NCBI GenBank assembly: GCA_035505915.1
Contig: DATJQI010000057.1
Span: 58,831-122,830, forward strand
Length of the DNA stretch: 64,000 bases
Direction of reading: 5' to 3'
From: 40CM-2-70-7 sp035505915
GTDB taxonomy: Bacteria > Gemmatimonadota > Gemmatimonadetes > Gemmatimonadales > GWC2-71-9
The translations under genes and the position numbers were made by a program. Below the pieces are notes generated by a model. That model was not told the origin of the DNA. It saw only the letters and a list, made by a program, of their open reading frames with translations, and ran no database searches. Position 1 is the stretch's first letter, and every line of letters starts with the position of its first letter. Below are positions 25,314 through 33,992 of the stretch, piece after piece.

Positions 25314-26431
25314 CGATGAGCGGCATCCGGGTCCTCGTGGGCACGCGCAAGGGCGCGTTCATTCTCTCGGCGGACGGCAGGCGGGACCGGTGGACGGTGA
25401 ACGGTCCCTTCTTCGGGGGGTGGGAGATCTACCACCTCAAGGGATCCCCGGCCGATCCCGACCGGATCTACGCGTCCCAGTCGAGCGGCTGGTTCGGCCA
25501 GCAGGTCCAGCGTTCGAGCGACGGCGGAAAGACCTGGGAGCCCGTCGGCAAGGAGTTCAAGTACGACGGCGTGCCCGGCACGCATCAGTGGTACGACGGC
25601 ACGCCTCATCCCTGGGAGTTCAAACGGGTCTGGCACTTCGAGCCGTCGCTCGACGACCCGGACCACGTGTACGCCGGCGTCGAGGACGCGGCGATCTTCG
25701 AGACCCGGGACGGCGGCGGCACCTGGGCCGAGCTCTCGGGCCTGCGCGGGCACGGCACCGGCCCCCAGTGGGCGCCGGGCGCCGGCGGGATGTGCCTCCA
25801 TACCATCGTCATCGACCCCAAGAACCCGAACCGGCTCTACGTCGCCATCTCGGCCGCGGGCGCGTTCCGCTCGGACGACCGGGGCCGGACCTGGAAGACC
25901 ATCACGAAAGGCCTGAACTCGAAGTACATCCCGGATCCGACCGCCGAGGTCGGCCACTGCGTGCACCGGATCGCTCTCAACGACCAGCGGCCCGGCGTGC
26001 TGTTCATGCAGAAGCACTGGGACGTGATGCGCACGGACGACGCGGGCGACCACTGGCGCGAGATCTCGGGCGACCTCCCCACCGACTTCGGCTTCGCGAT
26101 CGACGTGCACGCGCACGAGCCGGAGACGGTCTATGTGGTGCCGATCACCAGCGATCAGGAGCACTTCCCGCCGGAGGGGAAGCTGCGGGTCTACCGGAGC
26201 CGGAAGGGCGGCAACGAGTGGGAGCCGCTCACCAAGGGCCTGCCGCAGAAGGACTGCTACGTGAACGTGCTCCGCGACGCGATGGCCGTGGACCGGATGG
26301 ACCCGTGCGGCGTGTACTTCGGCACCACGGGCGGCCAGGTCTACGCGTCGGCGAACGCGGGCGATTCCTGGGCGCCGATCGTGCGCGACCTCCCCGCCGT
26401 GCTGTCGGTCGAAGTCCAGACCCTGCCGTGA
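25310..26431 (+). CDS. BNR/Asp-box beta-propeller (sialidase-like/VPS10-like) protein
   Basis: 373 residues without a signal peptide. At least five Asp-box repeats are visible: SSDGGKTWEPVG, TRDGGGTWAELS, SDDRGRTWKTI, TDDAGDHWREIS and SANAGDSWAPI, spaced about 60-80 residues, giving a beta-propeller. The catalytic residues of true sialidases (Tyr/Glu pair and Arg triad) cannot be identified, so a glycosidase role is not supported; a binding or unknown enzymatic role is as likely. The ATG at 25310 overlaps the previous stop; a second ATG at 25316 is possible. The stop overlaps the GTG of the MoaD-like gene. Confidence 0.85.
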   Translation: MTMSGIRVLVGTRKGAFILSADGRRDRWTVNGPFFGGWEIYHLKGSPADPDRIYASQSSGWFGQQVQRSSDGGKTWEPVGKEFKYDGVPGTHQWYDGTPHPWEFKRVWHFEPSLDDPDHVYAGVEDAAIFETRDGGGTWAELSGLRGHGTGPQWAPGAGGMCLHTIVIDPKNPNRLYVAISAAGAFRSDDRGRTWKTITKGLNSKYIPDPTAEVGHCVHRIALNDQRPGVLFMQKHWDVMRTDDAGDHWREISGDLPTDFGFAIDVHAHEPETVYVVPITSDQEHFPPEGKLRVYRSRKGGNEWEPLTKGLPQKDCYVNVLRDAMAVDRMDPCGVYFGTTGGQVYASANAGDSWAPIVRDLPAVLSVEVQTLP

Positions 26432-26724
26432 TCCGGGTCGAGCTGCCCCCCGCGCTGCGGGCGCTCGCCGGACTCGAGCGCGAGGTGCGACTCGACCTGC
26501 CGTCCCCCGTCACCGCCCGCGCCATCCTCGACGCGCTCGAAGCCCGCCATCCCGTCCTGCGCGGCGCCATTCGCGATTTCGGCGCCGAGCGCCGGCGCCC
26601 CCTGGTGCGCTTCTACGCGTGCCGCCAGGACCTCTCCCACGAGCCGCTGGACGCGCCCCTGCCCGACGCCGTGGCGCGCGGAGAAGAGCCGTTTCTCGTG
26701 ATCGGCGCGATTGCGGGGGGGTAG
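26428..26724 (+). CDS. MoaD/ThiS-like ubiquitin-fold protein with C-terminal GG
   Basis: 98 residues, GTG start overlapping the previous stop (GTGA). The pattern IRVELPPALRALAGLEREVRLDLPSPVTARAILDALEARHPVLRGAI is that of MoaD-type sulfur carriers, and the protein ends in IGAIAGG, with the exposed di-glycine that an E1-like enzyme adenylates and thiocarboxylates. It has an insertion around RRPLVRFYACRQDLSHEPL compared with the 80-residue MoaD. No moaE, thiF or moeB gene is adjacent, so the E1 partner and the sulfur acceptor are elsewhere. Linkage to a BNR propeller gene is the only context clue. Confidence 0.8.
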   Translation: MIRVELPPALRALAGLEREVRLDLPSPVTARAILDALEARHPVLRGAIRDFGAERRRPLVRFYACRQDLSHEPLDAPLPDAVARGEEPFLVIGAIAGG

Positions 26725-26764
26725 TTATCTTCCGCGCTCATACCGCGTGCGGAGTGGTTCAGGC

Positions 26765-27964
26765 ATGAAAACCCAAGGCGCAACGAAGGACGTGGTCTTC
26801 CTCTCCGGAGTCCGGACCGGCTACGGCACCTTCGGCGGCTCTCTCAAAGACCTCACCGCCATCGACCTGGGCGTCGTCGCCGCGAAGGGCGCGCTCGCCC
26901 GGTCCGGCCTCGCCGCCGCCGACATCGGCCACGTCGTGTTCGGCAACGCCCTGCAGACGTCCTCGGACGCCATCTACTGCGCCCGCCACATCGGCCTCAA
27001 GTCCGGGCTGCCCATCGAAGTCCCCGCCGTCACCGTCAACCGGCTCTGCGGCTCGGGATTCGAGGCGATTACCCAGGGCGCCCAGCTCATCCTCCTCGGC
27101 GAAACCGACGCCGTCCTCTGCGGCGGCGCGGAATCCATGAGCCAGGCTCCGCACGTGGTCCGCGGCGCGCGCTGGGGCATCCGCCTCGGCCCGGCCGCGC
27201 CCTTCGAGGATCTCCTCTGGGAGTCGCTGAAGGACCCCAATTGCGGCTTCTCCATGGCCGAGACCGCGGAAAACCTGGCCGAGAAGTACCACCTGGCCCG
27301 GAAGGACGTGGACGAAGTGGCCCTGGGCTCGCAGCAGCGGGCCAAGCAGGCGTGGGACTCGGGGGTCTTCAAGGATGAGGTGGTCCCCGTGCCCGTCAAG
27401 AAGAAGGGCCAGATGGTGGACTACGCGGCGGACGAGCACATGCGCCCCGAGACCACCCTCGAGGTCCTGATGGGGCTCAAACCGTATTTCAAGAAGGACG
27501 GAGTCGTCACCGCCGGAAATGCTTCCGGGATCTGCGACGGCGCCGCGGCCACGGTGATCGCGAGCGAGGAGCTGGCGAAGGCGAAGGGCGCGAAGCCCCT
27601 CGGCCGCCTCGTGGCGTGGGCGGTCGCGGGAGTGGAGCCCAAGTACATGGGCATCGGCCCCGCTCCCGCCGCCCGGAAGGCGCTCGCCAAGGCGGGGCTC
27701 ACGCTGGACCAGATGGACCTGGTGGAGGTCAACGAGGCCTTCGCGCCCCAGTACCTCGCGGTGGAGCGGGAGCTGGGACTCGACCGCAGCCGGACCAACG
27801 TGCACGGCGGCGCCATCGCCATCGGGCACCCGCTCGCGTCCTCAGGCACCCGGATCACCATCCACCTGCTCCACGCGCTCCGGCGGGCCGGCAAGAAGTA
27901 CGGCCTCGGCTCGGCCTGCATCGGCGGGGGCCAGGGCGCCGCGGTGATCGTCGAAGCGTTCTAG
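26765..27964 (+). CDS. acetyl-CoA C-acyltransferase (thiolase)
   Basis: 399 residues, full-length thiolase. The acyl-accepting Cys is in VNRLCGSGFEAI; the His of the C-terminal pair is in IAIGHPLASSG (usual form GHPLGASG), and the second Cys is in GSACIGGGQGAAVI. It condenses or cleaves acetyl-CoA/acyl-CoA, for beta-oxidation or polyhydroxybutyrate synthesis. The ATG at 26765 has a GGAG motif about 9 bases upstream. A TATCTT box at 26726-26731 could be its -10. The 3-hydroxyacyl-CoA dehydrogenase gene three positions downstream fits the same pathway. Confidence 0.95.
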   Translation: MKTQGATKDVVFLSGVRTGYGTFGGSLKDLTAIDLGVVAAKGALARSGLAAADIGHVVFGNALQTSSDAIYCARHIGLKSGLPIEVPAVTVNRLCGSGFEAITQGAQLILLGETDAVLCGGAESMSQAPHVVRGARWGIRLGPAAPFEDLLWESLKDPNCGFSMAETAENLAEKYHLARKDVDEVALGSQQRAKQAWDSGVFKDEVVPVPVKKKGQMVDYAADEHMRPETTLEVLMGLKPYFKKDGVVTAGNASGICDGAAATVIASEELAKAKGAKPLGRLVAWAVAGVEPKYMGIGPAPAARKALAKAGLTLDQMDLVEVNEAFAPQYLAVERELGLDRSRTNVHGGAIAIGHPLASSGTRITIHLLHALRRAGKKYGLGSACIGGGQGAAVIVEAF

Positions 27965-27973
27965 GAGGATTCC

Positions 27974-28792
27974 ATGGAACTGCTGCTCCCCATTCTGGCG
28001 ATCGCCGGATTCTATCTCTTCTCGGGGCTCCGGATTCTCCGCGAGTACGAGCGGGGCGTGGTCTTCGTCCTCGGCCGGTCCTGGGGCGCCAAAGGCCCCG
28101 GGCTCATCTTCCTGCCGCCCGTCCTCACCCGGATGCAAAAGGTGTCCCTGCGGGTGATGGCGATGGACGTGCCGCCGCAGGACGTGATCACCCGCGACAA
28201 CATCTCCATCAAGGTGAACGCGGTGCTGTACATGCGGGTGCGGGACCCGGTCAAGGCGGTGATCGAAGTCGAGAACTACCTCTACGCCACGAGCCAGCTG
28301 GCGCAGACGGCGCTGCGGTCGGTGCTCGGCGAGACCGAGATGGACGAGCTCCTGATGAAGCGGGAGAAGATCAACGCCGTGCTGAAGGACATCATCGACC
28401 AGCGCACCGAGAGCTGGGGCATCGAGGTGTCCGCGGTCGAAGTGAAGGACGTGGACCTGCCGCCGGAGATGAAGCGGGCGATGGCCCGTCAGGCCGAGGC
28501 CGAGCGGGAGCGGCGGGCGAAGGTGATCAACGCCGAAGGCGAGCTGCAGGCGTCCGAGAAGCTGGCCCAGGCGGCCCGCGTCATCGGGTCGGAGCCCGCG
28601 GCCATCCAGCTGCGGTATCTCCAGACCGTCACCGAGATCGCCTCGGAGAAGAACTCGACCACCATCTTCCCGATCCCCATCGACCTGTTCAAGGGTCTCC
28701 TGGACGCCGTCGGCGGCCGCGCCGCGCTGCCGGCCCGGACCGGCGGCGAGCCCGTGCCGGCGCCCCGGATAGAGGACAAGGTGCGCTCCTAG
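27974..28792 (+). CDS. SPFH/band 7 family protein (slipin/stomatin type)
   Basis: 272 residues. One N-terminal membrane helix (LLLPILAIAGFYLFSGLRI) is followed by the stomatin/slipin SPFH domain: REYERGVVFVLGR, KGPGLIFLPPVLTRMQKV, DVPPQDVITRDNISIKVNAVLYMRV, and the coiled segment MARQAEAERERRAKVINAEGELQASEKL. Slipins form membrane rings that organise microdomains and regulate proteases or channels; the NfeD partner gene often next to them is absent here. AGGAGG lies 8 bases before the ATG, and the gene begins 9 bases after the thiolase stop. Confidence 0.93.
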   Translation: MELLLPILAIAGFYLFSGLRILREYERGVVFVLGRSWGAKGPGLIFLPPVLTRMQKVSLRVMAMDVPPQDVITRDNISIKVNAVLYMRVRDPVKAVIEVENYLYATSQLAQTALRSVLGETEMDELLMKREKINAVLKDIIDQRTESWGIEVSAVEVKDVDLPPEMKRAMARQAEAERERRAKVINAEGELQASEKLAQAARVIGSEPAAIQLRYLQTVTEIASEKNSTTIFPIPIDLFKGLLDAVGGRAALPARTGGEPVPAPRIEDKVRS

Positions 28793-28794
28793 CG

Positions 28795-29613
28795 ATGGCC
28801 GGCGAGCTGATCAACCGCGAGGCCCTGGACCGGATCATCCAGCGGGCCGCGGAGCTCCAGACGGGCGAGCGGGACATCGGCGAGGGACTGTCCGAGGACG
28901 AAGTCGTGAAGCTCGGCGCCGACGTGGGGATTCCGGCCCGTTACCTCCAGCAGGCCCTGCTCGAGGAGCGCACCCGGACGGCGGTGACCGAAGCCCGAGG
29001 TACCCTGGCCTGGCTTCTCGGACCGGTTCAGCTCTGGGCCGAGCGGGTGGTCCCGGGCGACCGCGCCGACGTGGAGCAGGCCCTGACGCGCTGGATGGAG
29101 GACCAGGAGCTGCTCCAGGTCAAGCGCCGCTTCCAGGATCGGATGAGCTGGGAGCCCCGGGTCGGGGCGTTCGCGTCCATTCAACGCGCCCTGGGACGCG
29201 GGGGGCGCAGCTATGCTCTGGCCCGCGCCGAGGAAGTGGTGGCTCAGGTGACGCAGCTCGAGCCCGGGTTCTGCCACGTGCGGCTCGGGGCCGGCGTGAG
29301 CAATCTCCGGCGCCGGCGCGTCGCGGGCGGCTCGGCCATCGGGGGCGCGGGAGTCCTGATGACCGGGGCGATGATGGTGATCGGCGCATTCGGCGTGGCC
29401 GCTCTGGCGCCGGTCGCCGTGCTGGTCCCCGTGGCCGTCGCCTTCGCGCGGGCGCACGAGGGTGAAAACGGGCGCGTGCACGTAGCGTTGGAGCAGGTTC
29501 TGGACCGCCTCGAGCACAGCGAGATGCGCGCCGACCGGAGCCTCGCGAATCCGAGCCCGGTGGAGCGGCTGGCGGACGAAATCCGGAAAACTTTCCAAGG
29601 TTGGGGGACATGA
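28795..29613 (+). CDS. unknown protein with C-terminal hydrophobic hairpin
   Basis: 272 residues. The first 60 residues resemble a helical domain found at the N-terminus of many uncharacterised bacterial membrane proteins (INREALDRIIQRAAELQTGERDIGEGLSEDEVVKLGADVGIPARYLQQAL). Residues 60-180 are soluble; residues about 182-222 form two Gly/Ala/Val-rich membrane segments (GGAGVLMTGAMMVIGAFGVAALAPVAVLVPVAVAF). The tail is basic and helical. The gene starts two bases after the slipin stop and its own stop overlaps the 3-hydroxyacyl-CoA dehydrogenase ATG, so a role linked to the slipin is possible. Function unknown. Confidence 0.7.
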   Translation: MAGELINREALDRIIQRAAELQTGERDIGEGLSEDEVVKLGADVGIPARYLQQALLEERTRTAVTEARGTLAWLLGPVQLWAERVVPGDRADVEQALTRWMEDQELLQVKRRFQDRMSWEPRVGAFASIQRALGRGGRSYALARAEEVVAQVTQLEPGFCHVRLGAGVSNLRRRRVAGGSAIGGAGVLMTGAMMVIGAFGVAALAPVAVLVPVAVAFARAHEGENGRVHVALEQVLDRLEHSEMRADRSLANPSPVERLADEIRKTFQGWGT

Positions 29614-30497
29614 GCGAGATCAAGACCGTCGGAGTGCTGGGGTGCGGCCTGATGGGATCCGGGATCGCCCAGGTGGCGGCCGCGGCCGGCTACAAGACGA
29701 TCGTCCGGGACGTGGCGCCCCCGGTGCTCGACAAGGCCAGGGGGGGCATCGAGAAGTCGCTCGCGAAGTTCGTCGAGAAGGGCAAGGTGTCCGCCGCGGA
29801 TCGCGACGCCGCCCTGGGCCGCCTGACCTTCACGACATCGGTCGCCGACTTGAAGCCCTGCGACATCGTGATCGAGGCCGTCACGGAGGACCTGGGGCTC
29901 AAGAACGAGCTCTGGAAGGCACTGGACGGCCTCTGCGGCCCCGCCACCATCTTCGCGTCCAACACCTCGAGCCTGACCATCGCCGCCATGGCCGCCGCCA
30001 CCAGCCGGGCCGACCGGTTCGTGGGCCTGCACTTCTTCAATCCGGTCCCGCTGATGCCGCTGGTCGAAGTCGTCCGCACCGTCACCACGTCGGACGAGGC
30101 GTTCACGCGGGCCTTCGCGTTCGCCAAGTCGCTCGGCAAGGAAGCGGTGGCGGCGAAGGACAACTCCGGATTCATCGTCAACCTGCTGCTCGTGCCCTAT
30201 CTGCTGGACGCGATCCGGGCCCTGGAACACGGGGTCGCCGGCACGGCGGACATCGACAAGGCGATGCAGCTGGGGTGCGGGTATCCCATGGGCCCCCTGA
30301 CCCTGCTCGACTTCGTGGGCCTCGACACGACGTACAAGATCGCCGAGATCATGTTCGCGGAGTACAAGGAGCAGAAGTACGCGCCGCCCCCGCTCCTCAA
30401 GCGGATGGTGCTGGCCGGGATGTACGGAAAGAAGAGCGGCAAGGGCTTCTACGACCATTCCACCACGCCGCCCGCCGTAGCGCGGCTCGGACTCTAA
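29610..30497 (+). CDS. 3-hydroxyacyl-CoA (3-hydroxybutyryl-CoA) dehydrogenase
   Basis: 295 residues, the length of single-domain-pair 3-hydroxybutyryl-CoA dehydrogenases. The Rossmann motif is GVLGCGLMGSGIAQVAAAAGY; catalytic His lies in FVGLHFFNPVPLMPLVEVV, with the partner Glu in VIEAVTEDL and the Asn in DNSGFIVNLLL. It oxidises 3-hydroxyacyl-CoA with NAD or runs in reverse for butyrate-type synthesis. I use the ATG at 29610, which overlaps the previous stop (ATGA); a TTG nine bases upstream is the only alternative. Confidence 0.95.
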   Translation: MSEIKTVGVLGCGLMGSGIAQVAAAAGYKTIVRDVAPPVLDKARGGIEKSLAKFVEKGKVSAADRDAALGRLTFTTSVADLKPCDIVIEAVTEDLGLKNELWKALDGLCGPATIFASNTSSLTIAAMAAATSRADRFVGLHFFNPVPLMPLVEVVRTVTTSDEAFTRAFAFAKSLGKEAVAAKDNSGFIVNLLLVPYLLDAIRALEHGVAGTADIDKAMQLGCGYPMGPLTLLDFVGLDTTYKIAEIMFAEYKEQKYAPPPLLKRMVLAGMYGKKSGKGFYDHSTTPPAVARLGL

Positions 30498-30515
30498 TCG
30501 GAACGGGGGTTCCTC

Positions 30516-31076
30516 GTGTTTCTCGGATATAGCTGGCCAAGCTTCCACGCCGCGGTGAACGACCTGCCGGCCGCGCTCCTGACGTTCGCCGTGCTGTTCG
30601 AGCTCGCGGGATGGCTGTTCAAGCGGGAATCCCTCCGCTGGGCGGCGATCTGGACCCTGTGGGCGGGCGTCCTGGGCGGGTGGGTGGCGGTCCTGGCCGG
30701 TGAGCAGGCCGAAGACCTCATCGACCACGGCGAGGGGATCCACGAGCTGATGGAGCTCCACGAGAAACTGGCCCTCATCACCATGGCGATCTTCACGCTC
30801 ATCCTGATCTGGCAGCTGTGGCGCCGCTTCAATCCCCGGGCCGCGGAGACCGCGATCCTGCGGGCGCTGATGGTGGCCGGACTGGTGCTGCTGGTGTGGA
30901 CGGGGAAGATCGGCGGGAAGATGTACTTCGACCACGCCGCCGGCGTTCCCACCGCCACCCTCAAGGCCGAAATCGACGACCGGGCCCGCGGGCACCACCA
31001 TCACCCGGGCGAGGCCGATGACGACGATGACCACGATCACGCCGCGCCGGCCCCGAAGCCCGATTCGGCGCACTGA
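30516..31076 (+). CDS. DUF2231-like membrane protein with His/Asp-rich tail
   Basis: 186 residues, GTG start. Four membrane helices are visible (about residues 15-35, 42-62, 87-105 and 115-132), with His residues near helix ends (FHAAVNDLPAAL, LHEKLALITMAIF) as in DUF2231 proteins, some of which bind heme. After the last helix the tail reads DDRARGHHHHPGEADDDDDHDHAAP, a likely divalent-metal-binding stretch. The next lipoprotein gene starts at a GTG immediately after the stop. Role unknown; a redox or metal-sensing membrane protein is a reasonable guess. Confidence 0.78.
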   Translation: MFLGYSWPSFHAAVNDLPAALLTFAVLFELAGWLFKRESLRWAAIWTLWAGVLGGWVAVLAGEQAEDLIDHGEGIHELMELHEKLALITMAIFTLILIWQLWRRFNPRAAETAILRALMVAGLVLLVWTGKIGGKMYFDHAAGVPTATLKAEIDDRARGHHHHPGEADDDDDHDHAAPAPKPDSAH

Positions 31077-31077
31077 G

Positions 31078-31563
31078 GTGCGGCTCGCTCCCGCGGGACC
31101 GGCGCTGGCCCTCGCGGCCGTTCTGGCCGCGGCCTGCAATCCCGCGTCCACCCGGCCGGCCTTCGCCCCGTACCCCGAGGATCAGTCGATCCTCCTGACG
31201 GGGCCCGTCGCGACCATCAGCTCCGCCGTCGCGGGCTGGATGGCGTCGCAGGGCATTCACACCGAGTGGATCTCCGCCGAAGACGGCTACGTCGAGTCGA
31301 CCTGGTACGACACCGACACCCACCAGAACACCGACGGAACCGGCGACCTCGCGGCCCTGGAGGCCACCTTCAAGGTTCGGGTGTGGGTGGACCCGGACGC
31401 GCCGGGGAAGAGCCGCCTGACGGTCGAGGCGATCTACCGCCCGGTCGCGGATCCGTCCCGCACGGAGCGGGACCAGGAACGCGTCGCGCCGCCCGGGTCG
31501 GGCGGCGCGGTTCTGGCGCAACAGTTGGTGGACGAGATGCAGAAGAAGTTCGGCGGGTCCTAG
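31078..31563 (+). CDS. lipoprotein, unknown
   Basis: 161 residues from the GTG at 31078, giving VRLAPAGPALALAAVLAAACNPAS with a clean lipobox (AAAC). An earlier ATG at 31018 would overlap the DUF2231 gene by 59 bases and place 20 Arg/Thr-rich residues before the signal, so I reject it. The mature domain (SAVAGWMASQGIHTEWISAEDGYVESTWYDT ... FKVRVWVDPDAPGKSRLTVEAIYRPVADPS) looks like the beta-sandwich domain of BamC/NlpB-type or DUF4810-type outer-membrane lipoproteins, but similarity is only by pattern. It converges on the DUF116 gene with a 4-base overlap. Confidence 0.7.
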   Translation: MRLAPAGPALALAAVLAAACNPASTRPAFAPYPEDQSILLTGPVATISSAVAGWMASQGIHTEWISAEDGYVESTWYDTDTHQNTDGTGDLAALEATFKVRVWVDPDAPGKSRLTVEAIYRPVADPSRTERDQERVAPPGSGGAVLAQQLVDEMQKKFGGS

Positions 31564-32387
31564 GCGCGCACCCAGCCTTCGATCCAGCGTTCCATCGTCT
31601 CGAGGTCGAGCATCGCGTCACGGCAGGGTCCATTCGGCAGCCGCATGGTCAGTCCCAGCACCGGCAACTTTCCCGCCACGTCCCGCAGGCCCGTCATCAT
31701 GTCCCGCTCGCAGGCCACCGCCACCACGGCGCGCGGGCGGCGCTCGCGGATCACCCGGCGGGCCAGCTGGCCGCGGGTGGCCACGAACACGGGGACGTCG
31801 TAGCGGCCGGCGATCGAGAGAACGCCGTCGAGCGCCAGCTTGGAGAGGCACCGGGGGATGAGCACGAGCAGCTCGCCCCGTCCCACCGTCCGACCCCGCC
31901 GGACCGCCAGCGTGTTGTAGACGTCGATCGCCGCGTGCTCGACCCAGTCCCGGCGCCGGAACACCCTCGACACCAGGGAAGTCAGGTTCATCAGATGGAG
32001 GAACGGCCCCCGCTCGAGCCAGCGCTCGGGGAGGAGATTCCGTCCCCAGCCGTAGGACGCGAGGAGCAGACCGAACCACAGCCAGGACGCGCCGACCAGG
32101 CCCCCCCAGCTGATCTCGAGGATGGTGGCGAGCGGGGACCAGATTTCCGCGATCCGGGGGGCCAGCAGAAAGAGCACGCCCCACCCCGCGGCGCCGCACC
32201 CGGCGAGGGTCAGCGCGGCGTAGCCGAAGAACGCCGACGGGGGCGCCGAGAAGTCCCCGCCGCCCGGAAGCGGGAGGCCGTTCCATTCGTCCCACTCGTG
32301 TCCCAGACGGCGGTCAGTCTCGATGTGGATGAGCTGGGCGCGGGGCGCGGAACCCGGAGAGGCGGCCGGTGGAGCGGACGTGGCCAT
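31560..32387 (-). CDS. DUF116-like membrane protein
   Basis: 275 residues from the ATG at 32387. Two membrane segments lie in the N-terminal half (FFGYAALTLAGCGAAGWGVLFLL and WGGLVGASWLWFGLLLASYGWG). The C-terminal half matches DUF116: LLVLIPRCLSKLALDG, VVAVACERDMMTGLRDVAGKLPVLGLTMRLPNGPCRDA, with the conserved Cys residues of that family (PRC, ACERD, GPC). DUF116 proteins often occur near lipoate, formyltransferase or metal-cluster genes, but their reaction is unknown; the Cys set suggests metal binding. It is transcribed alone on the minus strand between plus-strand genes. Confidence 0.8.
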   Translation of the reverse strand: MATSAPPAASPGSAPRAQLIHIETDRRLGHEWDEWNGLPLPGGGDFSAPPSAFFGYAALTLAGCGAAGWGVLFLLAPRIAEIWSPLATILEISWGGLVGASWLWFGLLLASYGWGRNLLPERWLERGPFLHLMNLTSLVSRVFRRRDWVEHAAIDVYNTLAVRRGRTVGRGELLVLIPRCLSKLALDGVLSIAGRYDVPVFVATRGQLARRVIRERRPRAVVAVACERDMMTGLRDVAGKLPVLGLTMRLPNGPCRDAMLDLETMERWIEGWVRA

Positions 32388-32435
32388 AGGCGGGTGAAGC
32401 TTCACGCGCCCCGCCGGGGATGTCAAGTTTAGGGC

Positions 32436-33992
32436 TTGAAAGCCACCGATCCCGCCATCCGCGCCGCGTATTCGGAGGGCGCGGGCATCTACCGAATCGT
32501 ACCGGACGCCGTCGCCATTCCCGGGACTCCGGCGGAGCTGATGTCACTGCTCCGTCACGAGCGCGAAACCGGGAGACGGTTCGTGCCCCGCGGCGCGGGA
32601 AGCGGCATGCCGGGTGGGAACGTGGGGCCGGACGTCGTCGTCGACTGCTCCGGGTTCCGCGCGCTCGCCCTGGATCCCGGCCGGCGCATCGCGCGCGCGG
32701 AAGCCGGAGTGACGTGGCAGGAAGTGAATGACGCGGCCGGAAAGGCCGGTCTCCGGCTCCCGCCCGACCCGTCCTCGGGGGCGTTCGCGACCAGCGGGGG
32801 CATGGTGTCCACCAACGCCGCCGGGCCCCGCTCGGTGCGATCCGGCTCGGTGCGGAGCTGGGTCGAGTCCGTGGACATCATCGACGCGAATGGGGAAGCC
32901 CGCACCGTCCGCCGTGGGGGGGGGCCGGGGCTCTGGCGGCCCGAGTCGGGTGCGCTGCGGCGGGCGGCCGCGAGCTTCCCGAAGACCCGCAAGAACTCGA
33001 GCGGATACGCCCTGGATGCCTTCGCGCGGTCCGGGGACGAGCTCGACCTCCTGATCGGCTCCGAAGGCACGCTGGCGTTCATCACGGCGGTCGAATGGCG
33101 GCTCGAGCCCCTCCCCCGGGAGGTGGCCGGTGTCGCCCTGGGCTTCGGGAACCTGGACGATCTCGGAGACGCCGTTCCCTACCTGCTCTCACGCGATCCC
33201 TCGGCCGTGGAGCTGCTCGACCGCACCCTGCTTTCCTTCGTCCAGGCCCCGGGGCTGCCCCCGGACCTGGCCTGCCTGCTCCTGGTCGAATTCGAGCGGC
33301 CCACCGCTGCCGCCGCGCGCGGCGCCGTAGGAGACGCGGTCCGGGGCCTCGAGGGGCGCACCCGCCACGTTCAGACGGCCGTGGACGCGAAGGGACTGGC
33401 CGAGCTCTGGTCGGTCCGCCGTCTCGCGAGCCCCGCGCTGGCCCGTCTGCCGGAGACCCGGCGCTCCCTGCAGGTAATAGAGGACGGCTGCGTGCCCGTG
33501 GAGCGGCTCGGGGCCTACATCGCGGGCGTCCGCGCCTCGGCGGAGCGGCTGGGGCTCGAGATTACGATCTTCGGCCACGCCGGCGACGGACACGTCCACG
33601 TCAACGCCCTCCCCGATCTGACCGGTCCGGACTGGCGGGACCGCCTCACGCGCCTCTATGAGGAGGTGACCGATCTGCTCGTCCAGCTCGGAGGGACGCC
33701 GAGCGGAGAGCACGGCGACGGGCGACTTCGCGCCGGCCTCCTGCCGCGGGTCTTCGGGGCGGAGACGATGGGCCTGTTCGCGGAGGTGAAGCGGGCCTAC
33801 GACCCCACCGGCAGAATGAACCCGGGTGTTATTATTCCCGCCGCCGGCTGGTCCCCGATTTCGCACCTGAAGGTGGGGCCGGACGCGACGCGGATCCCGC
33901 CGGAGATCGCTGGAAAGCTCAGGCAGATCGAGCGCGAAGCCGGCTGGAGCATACCGAAGTCGTCCCTGGCAACCCTGGCCCCTGACCCCTGA
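32436..33992 (+). CDS. FAD-linked oxidase, GlcD/D-lactate dehydrogenase type
   Basis: 518 residues from a TTG at 32436. The FAD-binding PCMH domain has FVPRGAGSGMPGGNVGPDVVVDCS and GAFATSGGMVSTNAAGPRSVRSGSV; the C-terminal domain has the metal/substrate motifs IFGHAGDGHVHVN and GGTPSGEHGDG typical of glycolate oxidase GlcD and D-lactate dehydrogenase. It oxidises a 2-hydroxyacid in the membrane electron chain. No ferredoxin-like GlcF domain is fused, nor is glcF adjacent. The last codons (LATLAPDP) run into the C-rich repeat before thyX, so the C-terminus may have been shaped by repeat insertion. Confidence 0.88.
   Translation: MKATDPAIRAAYSEGAGIYRIVPDAVAIPGTPAELMSLLRHERETGRRFVPRGAGSGMPGGNVGPDVVVDCSGFRALALDPGRRIARAEAGVTWQEVNDAAGKAGLRLPPDPSSGAFATSGGMVSTNAAGPRSVRSGSVRSWVESVDIIDANGEARTVRRGGGPGLWRPESGALRRAAASFPKTRKNSSGYALDAFARSGDELDLLIGSEGTLAFITAVEWRLEPLPREVAGVALGFGNLDDLGDAVPYLLSRDPSAVELLDRTLLSFVQAPGLPPDLACLLLVEFERPTAAAARGAVGDAVRGLEGRTRHVQTAVDAKGLAELWSVRRLASPALARLPETRRSLQVIEDGCVPVERLGAYIAGVRASAERLGLEITIFGHAGDGHVHVNALPDLTGPDWRDRLTRLYEEVTDLLVQLGGTPSGEHGDGRLRAGLLPRVFGAETMGLFAEVKRAYDPTGRMNPGVIIPAAGWSPISHLKVGPDATRIPPEIAGKLRQIEREAGWSIPKSSLATLAPDP

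Noticed and set aside
31018..31563. A 181-residue version of the lipoprotein starting at 31018
   Set aside because: It would overlap the DUF2231 gene by 59 bases and put an Arg/Thr-rich stretch before the signal; the GTG at 31078 gives a proper lipoprotein signal.
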